DNA of 12,650 nucleotides, taken from NCBI GenBank assembly GCA_023410025.1, contig JAEYQM010000031.1, positions 1-12,650 of the forward strand, read 5' to 3'. This DNA comes from Bacillota bacterium (GTDB lineage: Bacteria; Bacillota_I; Bacilli_A; ML615J-28; CAG-698). The translations under genes were made by a program, and so were the position numbers. This document shows positions 1 to 6,643 of the stretch, one piece after another; the stretch's first letter is position 1, and every line of letters begins with the position of its first letter. Under the pieces are notes generated by a model. The model did no database searches, was not told where the DNA came from, and saw nothing but the letters and a program-made list of their open reading frames with translations.

Positions 1-723
1 CATTTGAATCATAATTCAATAGGTACTCAAAGTAATGATTTACTTAACATGGTAAACTATATTCATCAAAATCAAACCATAAAATATGATTATGATGAAA
101 TTGATAAAAGAGCTATTCTAAAAAGCCAAAGCATGAGAAGTAAAAGATTAATAATTGATGAAATAAATACTGAAGTATCTAAAGTAATTCAAAAGAATGA
201 ATTTGATCCAATTGTCCTTTATTTGCATTATTTCATTGATATCTATAATCTTAAACCCTTTGTAATAAAAAATGAAGAAGCATCTTTTTTGTTACTTTAT
301 TTGTTACTTTTAAAGGCTGAAGTTTATTCATTTAGATATGTTAGTTTATTTGAAATGATCTATAAGAATTATGAAGAATTTGGAAATGAATTAAAAAATG
401 CAAGCCATTATTGGAAAGAAGGCTATGCACAAACATTAAGTTTTATCAGATTTATGGTAAGGTTAATTAACACATCATACCAAAAAACAAACGATATTAT
501 TAAAGAGTATGAATTTGATTCAAACATCAATAAATCAAATAATATTGAAAATACAATATCTAAACTTCCTGAGATATTTACAAAAGATGAAATTAGATTG
601 GTTCATCCATATATCAGTGAATCAACGATTAATAGAACTTTATCTAAATTAAGAACAGAGAAGTATATTAAACCGCTTGGAAAAGGGCGTTCAGCGAAGT
701 GGATCAAAATAAAAAGTATGTAA
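1..723 (+). CDS. Fic-like protein with degenerate catalytic motif and C-terminal winged helix (5' partial)
   Basis: The frame is open to the first base, so the N-terminus probably lies outside the window. A TTG at 4 and an ATG at 49 are the first in-window candidates, and neither has a good ribosome binding site. Numbering from the TTG, residues about 45-165 follow the C-terminal half of a Fic domain: a DPIV helix at 68-71, the segment where Fic enzymes carry HPFxDGNGRxxR, then LLLLKA, RYVSL and a WKEG block. Residues about 190-237 look like the winged helix of Fic proteins (ISESTINRTLSKL, then IKPLGKGRSAKWIK). Fic enzymes transfer AMP or related groups to target proteins. Here the motif reads LKPFVIKNEEASF (83-95), so the catalytic His and the GNGR phosphate-binding loop are lost. 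I infer an inactive or repurposed, perhaps regulatory, protein. The gene ends in a strong terminator. Family assignment is fairly secure; function is unknown. Confidence 0.72.
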   Translation, partial: HLNHNSIGTQSNDLLNMVNYIHQNQTIKYDYDEIDKRAILKSQSMRSKRLIIDEINTEVSKVIQKNEFDPIVLYLHYFIDIYNLKPFVIKNEEASFLLLYLLLLKAEVYSFRYVSLFEMIYKNYEEFGNELKNASHYWKEGYAQTLSFIRFMVRLINTSYQKTNDIIKEYEFDSNINKSNNIENTISKLPEIFTKDEIRLVHPYISESTINRTLSKLRTEKYIKPLGKGRSAKWIKIKSM

Positions 724-737
724 ATTGTAAAGTAAAA

Positions 738-762
738 GACCGTAGCGATACGGTCATTTTTT
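738..762 (+). terminator. Intrinsic terminator of the Fic-like gene
   Basis: A perfect 7-bp stem, GACCGTA (738-744) with TACGGTC (749-755), closes a GCGA tetraloop of the stable GNRA type. An A and a run of six T follow. It lies 14 bases after the TAA stop. Confidence 0.9.
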
Positions 763-1315
763 ATTACAAAAACCTTTTAAATAGAGTTAACAGTCTTACA
801 AATATACACAATTATATACTCAAACAACTTCCTATAATGTATATTATGTAAAGTAGAAATAATAAAGGTAATATCATTTTAATTAAAAATAATGTTGATA
901 ATGTGAAAAACTATTTATAACATATAAAATACTATTTTAATAATTAAATTCCTATAATGATTCTAATATAAATCAAATAACTAATTACCGACGATTATAT
1001 AATTAATCTTTCTACACAAGGTTTTAAATATATACAATACTGAGTTATATTATTTAATAATATTTAAGAACTTTATAAATTGGATATGCATAAATATATT
1101 AAGTTTAAAAATTAATGTTCTCACATAAGCTACATTAAAAATTTATATAGATTAATATAAATGATTAATAGGTAAATATTCATCATTTGAAAAATAATCT
1201 TCTGATACGGGCCCAATCTTCATTTGGTATATTAGATATTTTATTTTTTAAAATACTTATTTGAAGCCTAAATTATAGAGCTCCAATAAAAAGATAATTG
1301 ATAATTAATCGTATT

Positions 1316-1352
1316 AAAAAAAATAATCATTTCACAGAAGGTCTGTAATTTA
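1316..1352. repeat. Imperfect copy (inverted) of the hairpin sequence at 10921-10957
   Basis: These 37 bases match the reverse complement of 10921-10957 at 30 positions, including the exact core TCACAGAAGG preceded by AATAATC. Much of the match is A/T-only, so the shared core carries most of the weight. This copy no longer folds into the longer hairpin seen at 10924-10951. Confidence 0.3.
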
Positions 1353-1598
1353 TACATTTTAATTGATCATGTAAATAAAATCTTTAATTATATAATTAAC
1401 TATATAAAAATAATAAAACCTACTATACAGTAATTAAATTTAGTAAGTTTAATTATTTGATTGTAGTATTATACAAACTAAAATTTTATCAATTGCTTAA
1501 TACAATTAACTTAATATGTTTTGTAAATTGATTTTCTAAAGATATTTTTTTATATTTTATAAATATATTTCAAATAAATGTTTTATATAAATTTCTTC

Positions 1599-1659
1599 TA
1601 TAATCGTTTATATAATAGTTGCTACTACTTATTAGAATAATATATAAAAAACGATTATA
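1599..1659. repeat. Imperfect inverted repeat in the gene-free gap
   Basis: TATAATCGTTTATATA (1599-1614) is matched by its reverse complement at 1641-1659, with two extra A in the right arm. The loop is 26 bases. The arms contain a CG step but are otherwise AT-only, so chance is possible in DNA of this composition. Confidence 0.4.
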
Positions 1660-1807
1660 AATAAAATTTCAGCCTTAAAATACAAAATGTATTGCTAAGT
1701 CTTTTATATAAAAAAATAATACATTATTAGAAGTTTTACAAAAATGAATTATATTTTATATATAATATTAATGGCCTCTCTTCCTATCAAAAAAACGAGA
1801 GTGCAAA

Positions 1808-1880
1808 ATTGCAAATAAATTATATATTTTACTATATTTGACTATATTTAATGTTGTTTTGCAATCTTTTTTATCTTTTT
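1808..1880 (+). terminator. Possible terminator-like hairpin with no gene before it
   Basis: ATTGCAAA (1808-1815) pairs with TTTGCAAT (1858-1865) across a 42-base AT-rich loop. On the plus strand it is followed by C, six T, ATC and five T (1866-1880). No plus-strand gene precedes it, so it would only make sense as the end of an unannotated transcript. The long loop makes this weak. Confidence 0.25.
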
Positions 1881-1905
1881 ACAATATTCGACACTATGTA
1901 TCAAA

Positions 1906-1936
1906 AATAAATAGCTTATTAGATAAGCTATTTATT
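1906..1936 (-). terminator. Terminator of the lepA-to-hydrolase operon
   Basis: A perfect 14-bp inverted repeat (1906-1919 with 1923-1936) has a 3-base loop. Read on the minus strand it runs directly into TTTTTGA. The hydrolase stop codon (1928-1930) lies inside the stem. The stem is AT-rich, but the length and placement support termination. Confidence 0.75.
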
Positions 1937-2848
1937 GATTCTACTATTTAACCATTCTAAAACATCATTATAAACAGTTATTTTGTTTACTTCATTTAAC
2001 ATTTCATGACGACCATTAGGGTATAGGGTGAATGTTAAATCTTTAACGCCTATATTTAAAAGTCTATCATATAATTTTTTTATTCCTTTTCCAAATAAAC
2101 CTACTGGATCATCTTCACCAGAGAAGATTAAAATTGGAAGACTTTTAGAAATATTATTAAGGTTATTATTGATTGCCTTAAAACCATTTATTAAATCCAT
2201 GTAATATGATGCCGGGAAAATTGCTCCACATAATTCATCATCTACATATGCTTGACAAACTTTAGGGTCAGAAGATAACCAATCAACATTTGTATTAGCT
2301 GGTTTAAATTTTTTATTAAACGAACCAATACTTAAATAATTTACAAATTTACTTCTGTATCTTCTTCCATTCTTTTTTACAATCATCTTAATAATCTTTT
2401 TACCAAATGAATATTTTAAACCTTTATTTAAATTACTTCCAGAAATAATTGCACCATCAATTTGTACTTTATTTAAAGTTAATAAACGCTCTAGTACAAA
2501 TGATCCCATAGAATGTCCAAGTATAAATATAGGTAATTTTTCATTTAAACTTTTTGAGTAATTTACTATTTCACTTAAGTCGTTAACAAGTTGCATAAAA
2601 TGGTCATCATCAGACATATATCCGATATCCTCAGGATTTTTTAGAGTTCTACCATGTCCCCTTTGGTCATAACCTACAACAACATAACCTTGTAAAGCTA
2701 AAAAACTTGCAAATTCATCATATCTTAAAATATGTTCAGCCATTCCATGACATATTACAAGTGTGGCTTTCTTTGTTGTGTTATGCTCCCAAACAAATCC
2801 CTCTAACTGAAAATTATCCTTTGTTTTAAAACTAAACTCTTTATGCAA
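1928..2848 (-). CDS. Alpha/beta hydrolase of the monoacylglycerol lipase / lysophospholipase (S33, Hydrolase_4) type
   Basis: This is a 306-residue cytosolic serine hydrolase, probably cleaving fatty-acyl esters such as monoacylglycerols or lysophospholipids. Visible landmarks are the oxyanion-hole region CHGMAEH (33-39), the DQRGHG turn (61-66), the nucleophile elbow GHSMG with Ser113, an acid loop GEDDPVG with Asp247 (or Asp246), and the terminal GRHEM with His281. The triad is therefore complete and the length is normal for the family. Translation most likely starts at TTG (2846-2848), because AGGAGG lies about 7 bases upstream and overlaps the stop codon of deoB, which implies translational coupling. 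No signal peptide is seen. In Bacillus a purine nucleoside phosphorylase gene follows deoB; this hydrolase occupies that slot. The natural substrate cannot be read from sequence. Confidence 0.9.
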   Translation of the reverse strand: MHKEFSFKTKDNFQLEGFVWEHNTTKKATLVICHGMAEHILRYDEFASFLALQGYVVVGYDQRGHGRTLKNPEDIGYMSDDDHFMQLVNDLSEIVNYSKSLNEKLPIFILGHSMGSFVLERLLTLNKVQIDGAIISGSNLNKGLKYSFGKKIIKMIVKKNGRRYRSKFVNYLSIGSFNKKFKPANTNVDWLSSDPKVCQAYVDDELCGAIFPASYYMDLINGFKAINNNLNNISKSLPILIFSGEDDPVGLFGKGIKKLYDRLLNIGVKDLTFTLYPNGRHEMLNEVNKITVYNDVLEWLNSRINK

Positions 2849-2857
2849 AATATCCTC

Positions 2858-4027
2858 CTATAGAATACTTTTACCAATAATAGGTTTTTCTACTCCAAAG
2901 TTCTCAGCAACTGTAGCCGCAATATCAGCGTATGTATTTCTTACTCCAAGATTTATTGGTTTTAAATTTTTATTATATACGATTATTGGAACATTTTCTC
3001 TTGTATGATCAGTTCCTGAATGAATTGGATCATTACCATGATCAGCACAAATCATTAATAAATCATCATCATTTAATAAAGGTAAGAATTCTCCTAATTT
3101 CTTATCGAAATCTTCAACACATTTAGCATATCCTTGTGCATCACGACGATGACCGTATAATGCATCAAAATCAACTAGATTTACAAAACATAAACCTTTA
3201 AAGTCTTTTTTTGTAATTTCCATTGTTATATCCATACCATTGTCATTACTTTTTGTTTTATAAGTTTCTGTAATTCCTTCACCATCAAAAATATCATTAA
3301 TTTTACCAACAGCAATTACATCATATCCAGCTTTCTTTAACTTAACAAGCGTAGTTTCTCCAGATGGTTTAACTGCATAGTCATGTCTATTAGTAGTTCT
3401 TACAAAACTTTCTTTGTCTTTTCCAACAAATGGCCTTGCTATAATTCGACCAACCATCCAATCCTTATTTTCTAAAGTTATTTTTCTAGCATAGGCGCAA
3501 ATATCATATAACTCTGGAATTGGAACGATTTCTTCATGAGCAGCAATTTGAAGAACTGAGTCGGCTGAAGTATAAACAATTATACTTCCTGTTTTCATAT
3601 GTTCTTCGCCTAAATCTTTAATGATTTCAGTACCGCTTGCTGAGATATTACCAATTACTTTTCTTCCTGTACCCTCTTCTAATTTCTTAATAAGTTCTTG
3701 TGGGAATCCTGTATCAGTAAATGCAGGGAATGGAGTTAATACTTCAAGGCCCATAATTTCCCAGTGACCAGTTAAAGTATCTTTACCAGCACTGATTTCT
3801 TCCATTCTTCCAAAAGATGCTATTGGGTTATCTGTTTTTGGTGTATTGTAAACTTCAGTTATATTTCCAATCCCCATTCTTTGTAAATTTGGAATTGAAA
3901 AATCAATTTTGCTGTAACTCAAATGTTTTAAAGTGTTTGAACCTTCATCACCGTATTTTGCGGCGTCTTTTGCTTCTCCTACTCCTAATGAATCGGCAAC
4001 AATTACAAATATTCTTTTATATTTCAT
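2858..4027 (-). CDS. deoB: Phosphopentomutase DeoB
   Basis: DeoB interconverts ribose-1-phosphate or deoxyribose-1-phosphate with the 5-phosphates, linking nucleoside salvage to pentose metabolism. The 389-residue protein has the full alkaline-phosphatase-superfamily layout. VADSLG carries the first metal ligand (Asp12), and GKDTLTGHWE (81-90) holds the phosphorylated Thr. VDFDALYGHRRD (285-296) is followed by CADHGNDP (327-334; Asp329 and His330), and SGTDHTREN supplies His341. The B. cereus-type cap domain fills the middle. Length and motifs match bacterial DeoB, with no missing ligand. The ATG at 4025-4027 gives the expected N-terminus (MKYKRIF). The best ribosome binding site, AAAGGAG, is unusually far away (29 bases), with an 18-base palindrome between. 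Placement after xerD matches Bacillus. Confidence 0.97.
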   Translation of the reverse strand: MKYKRIFVIVADSLGVGEAKDAAKYGDEGSNTLKHLSYSKIDFSIPNLQRMGIGNITEVYNTPKTDNPIASFGRMEEISAGKDTLTGHWEIMGLEVLTPFPAFTDTGFPQELIKKLEEGTGRKVIGNISASGTEIIKDLGEEHMKTGSIIVYTSADSVLQIAAHEEIVPIPELYDICAYARKITLENKDWMVGRIIARPFVGKDKESFVRTTNRHDYAVKPSGETTLVKLKKAGYDVIAVGKINDIFDGEGITETYKTKSNDNGMDITMEITKKDFKGLCFVNLVDFDALYGHRRDAQGYAKCVEDFDKKLGEFLPLLNDDDLLMICADHGNDPIHSGTDHTRENVPIIVYNKNLKPINLGVRNTYADIAATVAENFGVEKPIIGKSIL

Positions 4028-4036
4028 GATTAATTT

Positions 4037-4063
4037 TCTAATAAAATTATTAGATACTCCTTT
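4037..4063 (-). promoter_or_regulatory. deoB ribosome binding site separated from its start by a small palindrome
   Basis: On the minus strand AAAGGAGTA (4055-4063) is the only good Shine-Dalgarno match upstream of deoB, but 29 bases separate GGAG from the ATG. Within the gap TCTAATAA and TTATTAGA (4037-4044 and 4047-4054) form a perfect dyad. If folded, it would bring the effective spacing to about 11 bases. No ATG, GTG or TTG in frame lies nearer the site. Confidence 0.45.
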
Positions 4064-4131
4064 CTTGTTTTTTATTACGTTTAGGTCTTCATTTTATTAG
4101 CATTTCATATTATGTTAAATCTAAACATTAA

Positions 4132-5025
4132 TTATTTTTTAGCACGAGGGTGTGCTGCAATATATACTTGTTTTAATTTTTCATTACTTACATGGGTATA
4201 TATTTCCGTTGTTGCAATATTTTCATGACCTAATAATTCTTGAATCATTCTTAAGTCACTTCCTTCTTGTAACAAGTGTGAAGCAAATGAATGTCTTAAT
4301 GTATGGGGTGAAACCTTTTTTAATATATCGGTTTGTCCAATATGTTTTTTTAGTATTTCATTAAATGTTTGTCTTGTAAGTTCTAATCCTCTTTTATTTA
4401 AGAAAAGGGCATTTGTAGGTTTTTTTAATAGAATAGGTCTACATAATTTTAAATAATTATTAATTGCGTCAATTGCTAATTGACCAATTGGAATTATTCT
4501 TTCTTTTCGACCTTTACCCAAAACTTTAATAAAACCAAGATCAAGATGTAAATCTTCAAGTTTTAATGATACTAATTCACTAACACGTAAACCGCATGAA
4601 TATGCAAGTTCAATCATTGCTTTATCACGATAATTTATATAATCACTTACATCAATTGTGTCAATTAAACTATTTACTTCTTTAATTGACAAAATTTTCG
4701 GTAATTTCTTTTCTAGTTTAGGACTATCTATTAAATTAGATGGATTGGTGTTTGTATATTTTTCAAGAAATAAAAAACGGTGAAACGATCTAACTGCAGT
4801 TAATATTCTGTGTATTGAACTATTTTCATAGTTTTTACTCTTTAAAGTAGATAAAAACCCACGAATATCATCAACAGTAATATCCTTGGGGTCCTTAATG
4901 TTTCTATACTTCACAAGATAGTCAATATATCTTTTAACATTTGTCTGATAACTCAGACAAGTATTTTTGCTTAATTTAAGTTCGCCCCGGATATAATGAA
5001 GATATTCAGCAATAAAATTATCCAT
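4132..5025 (-). CDS. xerD: Site-specific tyrosine recombinase XerD
   Basis: XerD is a tyrosine recombinase that, usually with XerC at dif, resolves chromosome dimers at the division site. The N-terminal SAM-like core-binding domain covers roughly residues 1-90 and the catalytic domain 105-290. All six active-site residues are present: Arg147 (in CGLRVSEL), Lys171 (GKGRKER), His241 and Arg244 (HTLRHSFA), His267 (LGHENI) and the nucleophile Tyr276 (EIYTH). This spacing matches classical XerD almost exactly. I chose the ATG at 5023-5025 because GGTGG lies just upstream and the protein then begins MDNFIAEYL, like other XerD. A TTG at 5037 would add four residues. The ATG start overlaps the end of the spoIIM-like gene by 8 bases, implying coupling. 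XerD rather than XerC is favoured by the spoIIM-xerD-deoB gene order known from Bacillus. Confidence 0.93.
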   Translation of the reverse strand: MDNFIAEYLHYIRGELKLSKNTCLSYQTNVKRYIDYLVKYRNIKDPKDITVDDIRGFLSTLKSKNYENSSIHRILTAVRSFHRFLFLEKYTNTNPSNLIDSPKLEKKLPKILSIKEVNSLIDTIDVSDYINYRDKAMIELAYSCGLRVSELVSLKLEDLHLDLGFIKVLGKGRKERIIPIGQLAIDAINNYLKLCRPILLKKPTNALFLNKRGLELTRQTFNEILKKHIGQTDILKKVSPHTLRHSFASHLLQEGSDLRMIQELLGHENIATTEIYTHVSNEKLKQVYIAAHPRAKK

Positions 5026-5497
5026 AAATACCACCAACCATTTCTAATAAAAAGCTATATATAAGTGTTATTAAAAGTGTAATATATATTAATTTTTCAT
5101 ATTTTTTCGTAACATAGAGACTTTGATTATTTATTTTTGAAAAACTTAATGAGGCATTTGCAAGAACTATCAATAATGGGAAAATCATTATAAAATCTAA
5201 TGTAATTATAGCCATTAATAGCGTAAATTTCAGTTTAATTAGGTTTTTAATTAAAATCCCAATAGTTAGTCCTTTAAAGTAAATAATGAAATAAACAAAT
5301 ATTTTGCTTATTTTAGAAAAACCAACAATCCAAATTACAAATAGATACCAGAAATGCTTAAAAAAGAAATTTAAGAAGTTCATAAATTCAAAATCTTTTT
5401 CATTTAAGGTTAATTGATACTTTTTTGTTAGAAAGAAGGCCGATATTATAGCTATAAAATATACAGTTAAAATAATTGTCATGCTTCTTCTACTCAA
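5018..5497 (-). CDS. spoIIM: SpoIIM-type integral membrane protein
   Basis: This 159-residue, strongly hydrophobic protein has about five membrane segments (roughly residues 6-23, 44-60, 66-83, 91-118 and 137-155). The block FKGLTIGILI (74-83) and the following long hydrophobic pair resemble the SpoIIM/DUF95 family. In Bacillus SpoIIM works with SpoIID and SpoIIP during engulfment of the forespore. The spoIIM-(fur-yqzK)-xerD-deoB neighbourhood of B. subtilis supports homology here. The protein is shorter than Bacillus SpoIIM (about 200 residues), mainly in the loop after the first segment. A GTG at 5506 has no room for a ribosome binding site. The TTG at 5495-5497 sits 7 bases after AAAGGGTGA, which overlaps the hemW stop, so I prefer it. 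Nothing else in this window shows that the organism sporulates, so another envelope role is possible. Confidence 0.68.
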   Translation of the reverse strand: MSRRSMTIILTVYFIAIISAFFLTKKYQLTLNEKDFEFMNFLNFFFKHFWYLFVIWIVGFSKISKIFVYFIIYFKGLTIGILIKNLIKLKFTLLMAIITLDFIMIFPLLIVLANASLSFSKINNQSLYVTKKYEKLIYITLLITLIYSFLLEMVGGIYG

Positions 5498-5509
5498 ATC
5501 AATCACCCT

Positions 5510-6634
5510 TTAAATAAAATTTCTTAATACAGCATTAGAAAGATATAAATATTTATAAGGTATGATTAATCTATTGTTTTTAGTAATTTTTAGTTGCTTC
5601 ATTTTTAGCAAATTATTAATTATTGGAAATGCTTCAAAGATACTTATATTAAATTTTTCATAGAAATGATTAATATCTATTCCCTTAATCAATCTTAAAC
5701 CTAATATCATTTCTTCTTGCATTGCTTCTTTTTTAGTAATTTCTATTTTTTCAGCATATCTTAACTCTTTATTAGTTACCCCTTCAAAATATTCCTTAAT
5801 ATTCATAATATTAGTATATCTTACATTATCAATATAGTAGCTTGCTCCTGCTCCTATTCCTAAATATATTTCATTTGTCCAATATACTTGATTATGGATA
5901 CCTTCATAGGATGGTTTTGCGAAGTTACTAGTTTCATAGTGATTAAATCCATGAAACTTTAAGAATCTTTTAATTTTATAATATATTTTATATTCTATAT
6001 CTTGATCAAAGGGAATGAATTCATCCTTTAGATATTTATGATATAATTGGGTTTTTTCTTCAAGAATTAAAGAATATGTTGATATATGATTTACATTTAG
6101 ACTTAAAGCTTTTTTTAAGTCTTGTTTTACACGCTTAAAACTATCATTAGGAGTGGCATAAATTATATCTATATTGATATTATTTATACCATTTCTTTTT
6201 ATAGTTTTTACTGAATTTTCAGCAATTTCGCTATTGTGTTCTCTTCCTAAGAATTTAAGTTTATCATTATCAAAACTTTGAACACCTAAACTGATTCTAT
6301 TAACACCATATTTTTTTACAAGTTTAACAAAATCATCAGTTATATCAATAGGATTTGCTTCAATTGTAAATTCAATAACCTTATTTAAATCAATATTTTT
6401 TGTTAGGTGATACAAAAAGTAATCAATAAGATTTAATGGTAGAGCTGATGGTGTTCCACCACCTATATAAATGGTTTTAAGATCAGAAAACATATGTTCT
6501 TTTAATTTAATCTCTTCAACCAGATGTTTAATATATTCTGTTTTATAAGGTACTTTTGCGACCATTTTATAAAAGTCGCAATAAGTACAAATTTTATTAC
6601 AGAATGGTATATGGACATATAATGCTTCTACCAT
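5510..6634 (-). CDS. hemW: HemW-type radical SAM protein (heme chaperone, formerly called HemN-like)
   Basis: HemW is a cytosolic radical SAM protein that binds a [4Fe-4S] cluster and transfers heme to target proteins. It was long mis-annotated as coproporphyrinogen III oxidase. The cluster motif is intact: Cys12, Cys16 and Cys19 in HIPFCNKICTYCDF. It is followed by GGGTPS (58-63), EANP (93-96), GVQSF (117-121) and FLGREH (128-133). The C-terminal HemN-type domain follows, and the length (374 residues) is normal. The ATG at 6634 has AGGAG 7 bases upstream, overlapping the lepA stop codon. The lepA-hemW pairing is classic in Firmicutes, though the usual following hrcA-grpE-dnaK genes are absent. 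CxxxCxYCDF without the extra Cys of true HemN favours HemW. No heme biosynthesis gene is in view. Confidence 0.93.
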   Translation of the reverse strand: MVEALYVHIPFCNKICTYCDFYKMVAKVPYKTEYIKHLVEEIKLKEHMFSDLKTIYIGGGTPSALPLNLIDYFLYHLTKNIDLNKVIEFTIEANPIDITDDFVKLVKKYGVNRISLGVQSFDNDKLKFLGREHNSEIAENSVKTIKRNGINNINIDIIYATPNDSFKRVKQDLKKALSLNVNHISTYSLILEEKTQLYHKYLKDEFIPFDQDIEYKIYYKIKRFLKFHGFNHYETSNFAKPSYEGIHNQVYWTNEIYLGIGAGASYYIDNVRYTNIMNIKEYFEGVTNKELRYAEKIEITKKEAMQEEMILGLRLIKGIDINHFYEKFNISIFEAFPIINNLLKMKQLKITKNNRLIIPYKYLYLSNAVLRNFI

Positions 6635-6643
6635 TTTTATCTC

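Larger units (their letters stand above)
763..1905. other. Gene-free AT-rich gap of about 1.1 kb between convergent transcripts
   Basis: I see no gene with a start, ribosome binding site and sustained reading frame on either strand. The stretch is very A+T-rich with frequent stops in all frames. It contains two copies of TTCCTATAATG exactly 120 bases apart (829-839 and 949-959) and an imperfect inverted repeat (1599-1614 with 1641-1659). A hairpin-plus-T-run (1808-1880) lies near its right end. A 29-codon open stretch on the minus strand (1186-1272), including the residues NEDWARIRRLF, might be a coding relic, but this is weak. Terminators flank the region on both sides, so it is not an untranslated leader of an annotated gene. 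Confidence 0.6.

Noticed and set aside
763..1905. Replication origin or DnaA-box cluster in the AT-rich gap
   Set aside because: I found no TTATCCACA-type boxes or near matches clustered there, and no dnaA or dnaN nearby.
2932..4364. Three plus-strand frames of 64-70 codons (2932-3126, 3817-4029, 4152-4364)
   Set aside because: They are antisense to deoB and xerD, have no ribosome binding site, and have low-complexity Leu/Tyr/Phe-rich translations typical of complementary-strand frames.
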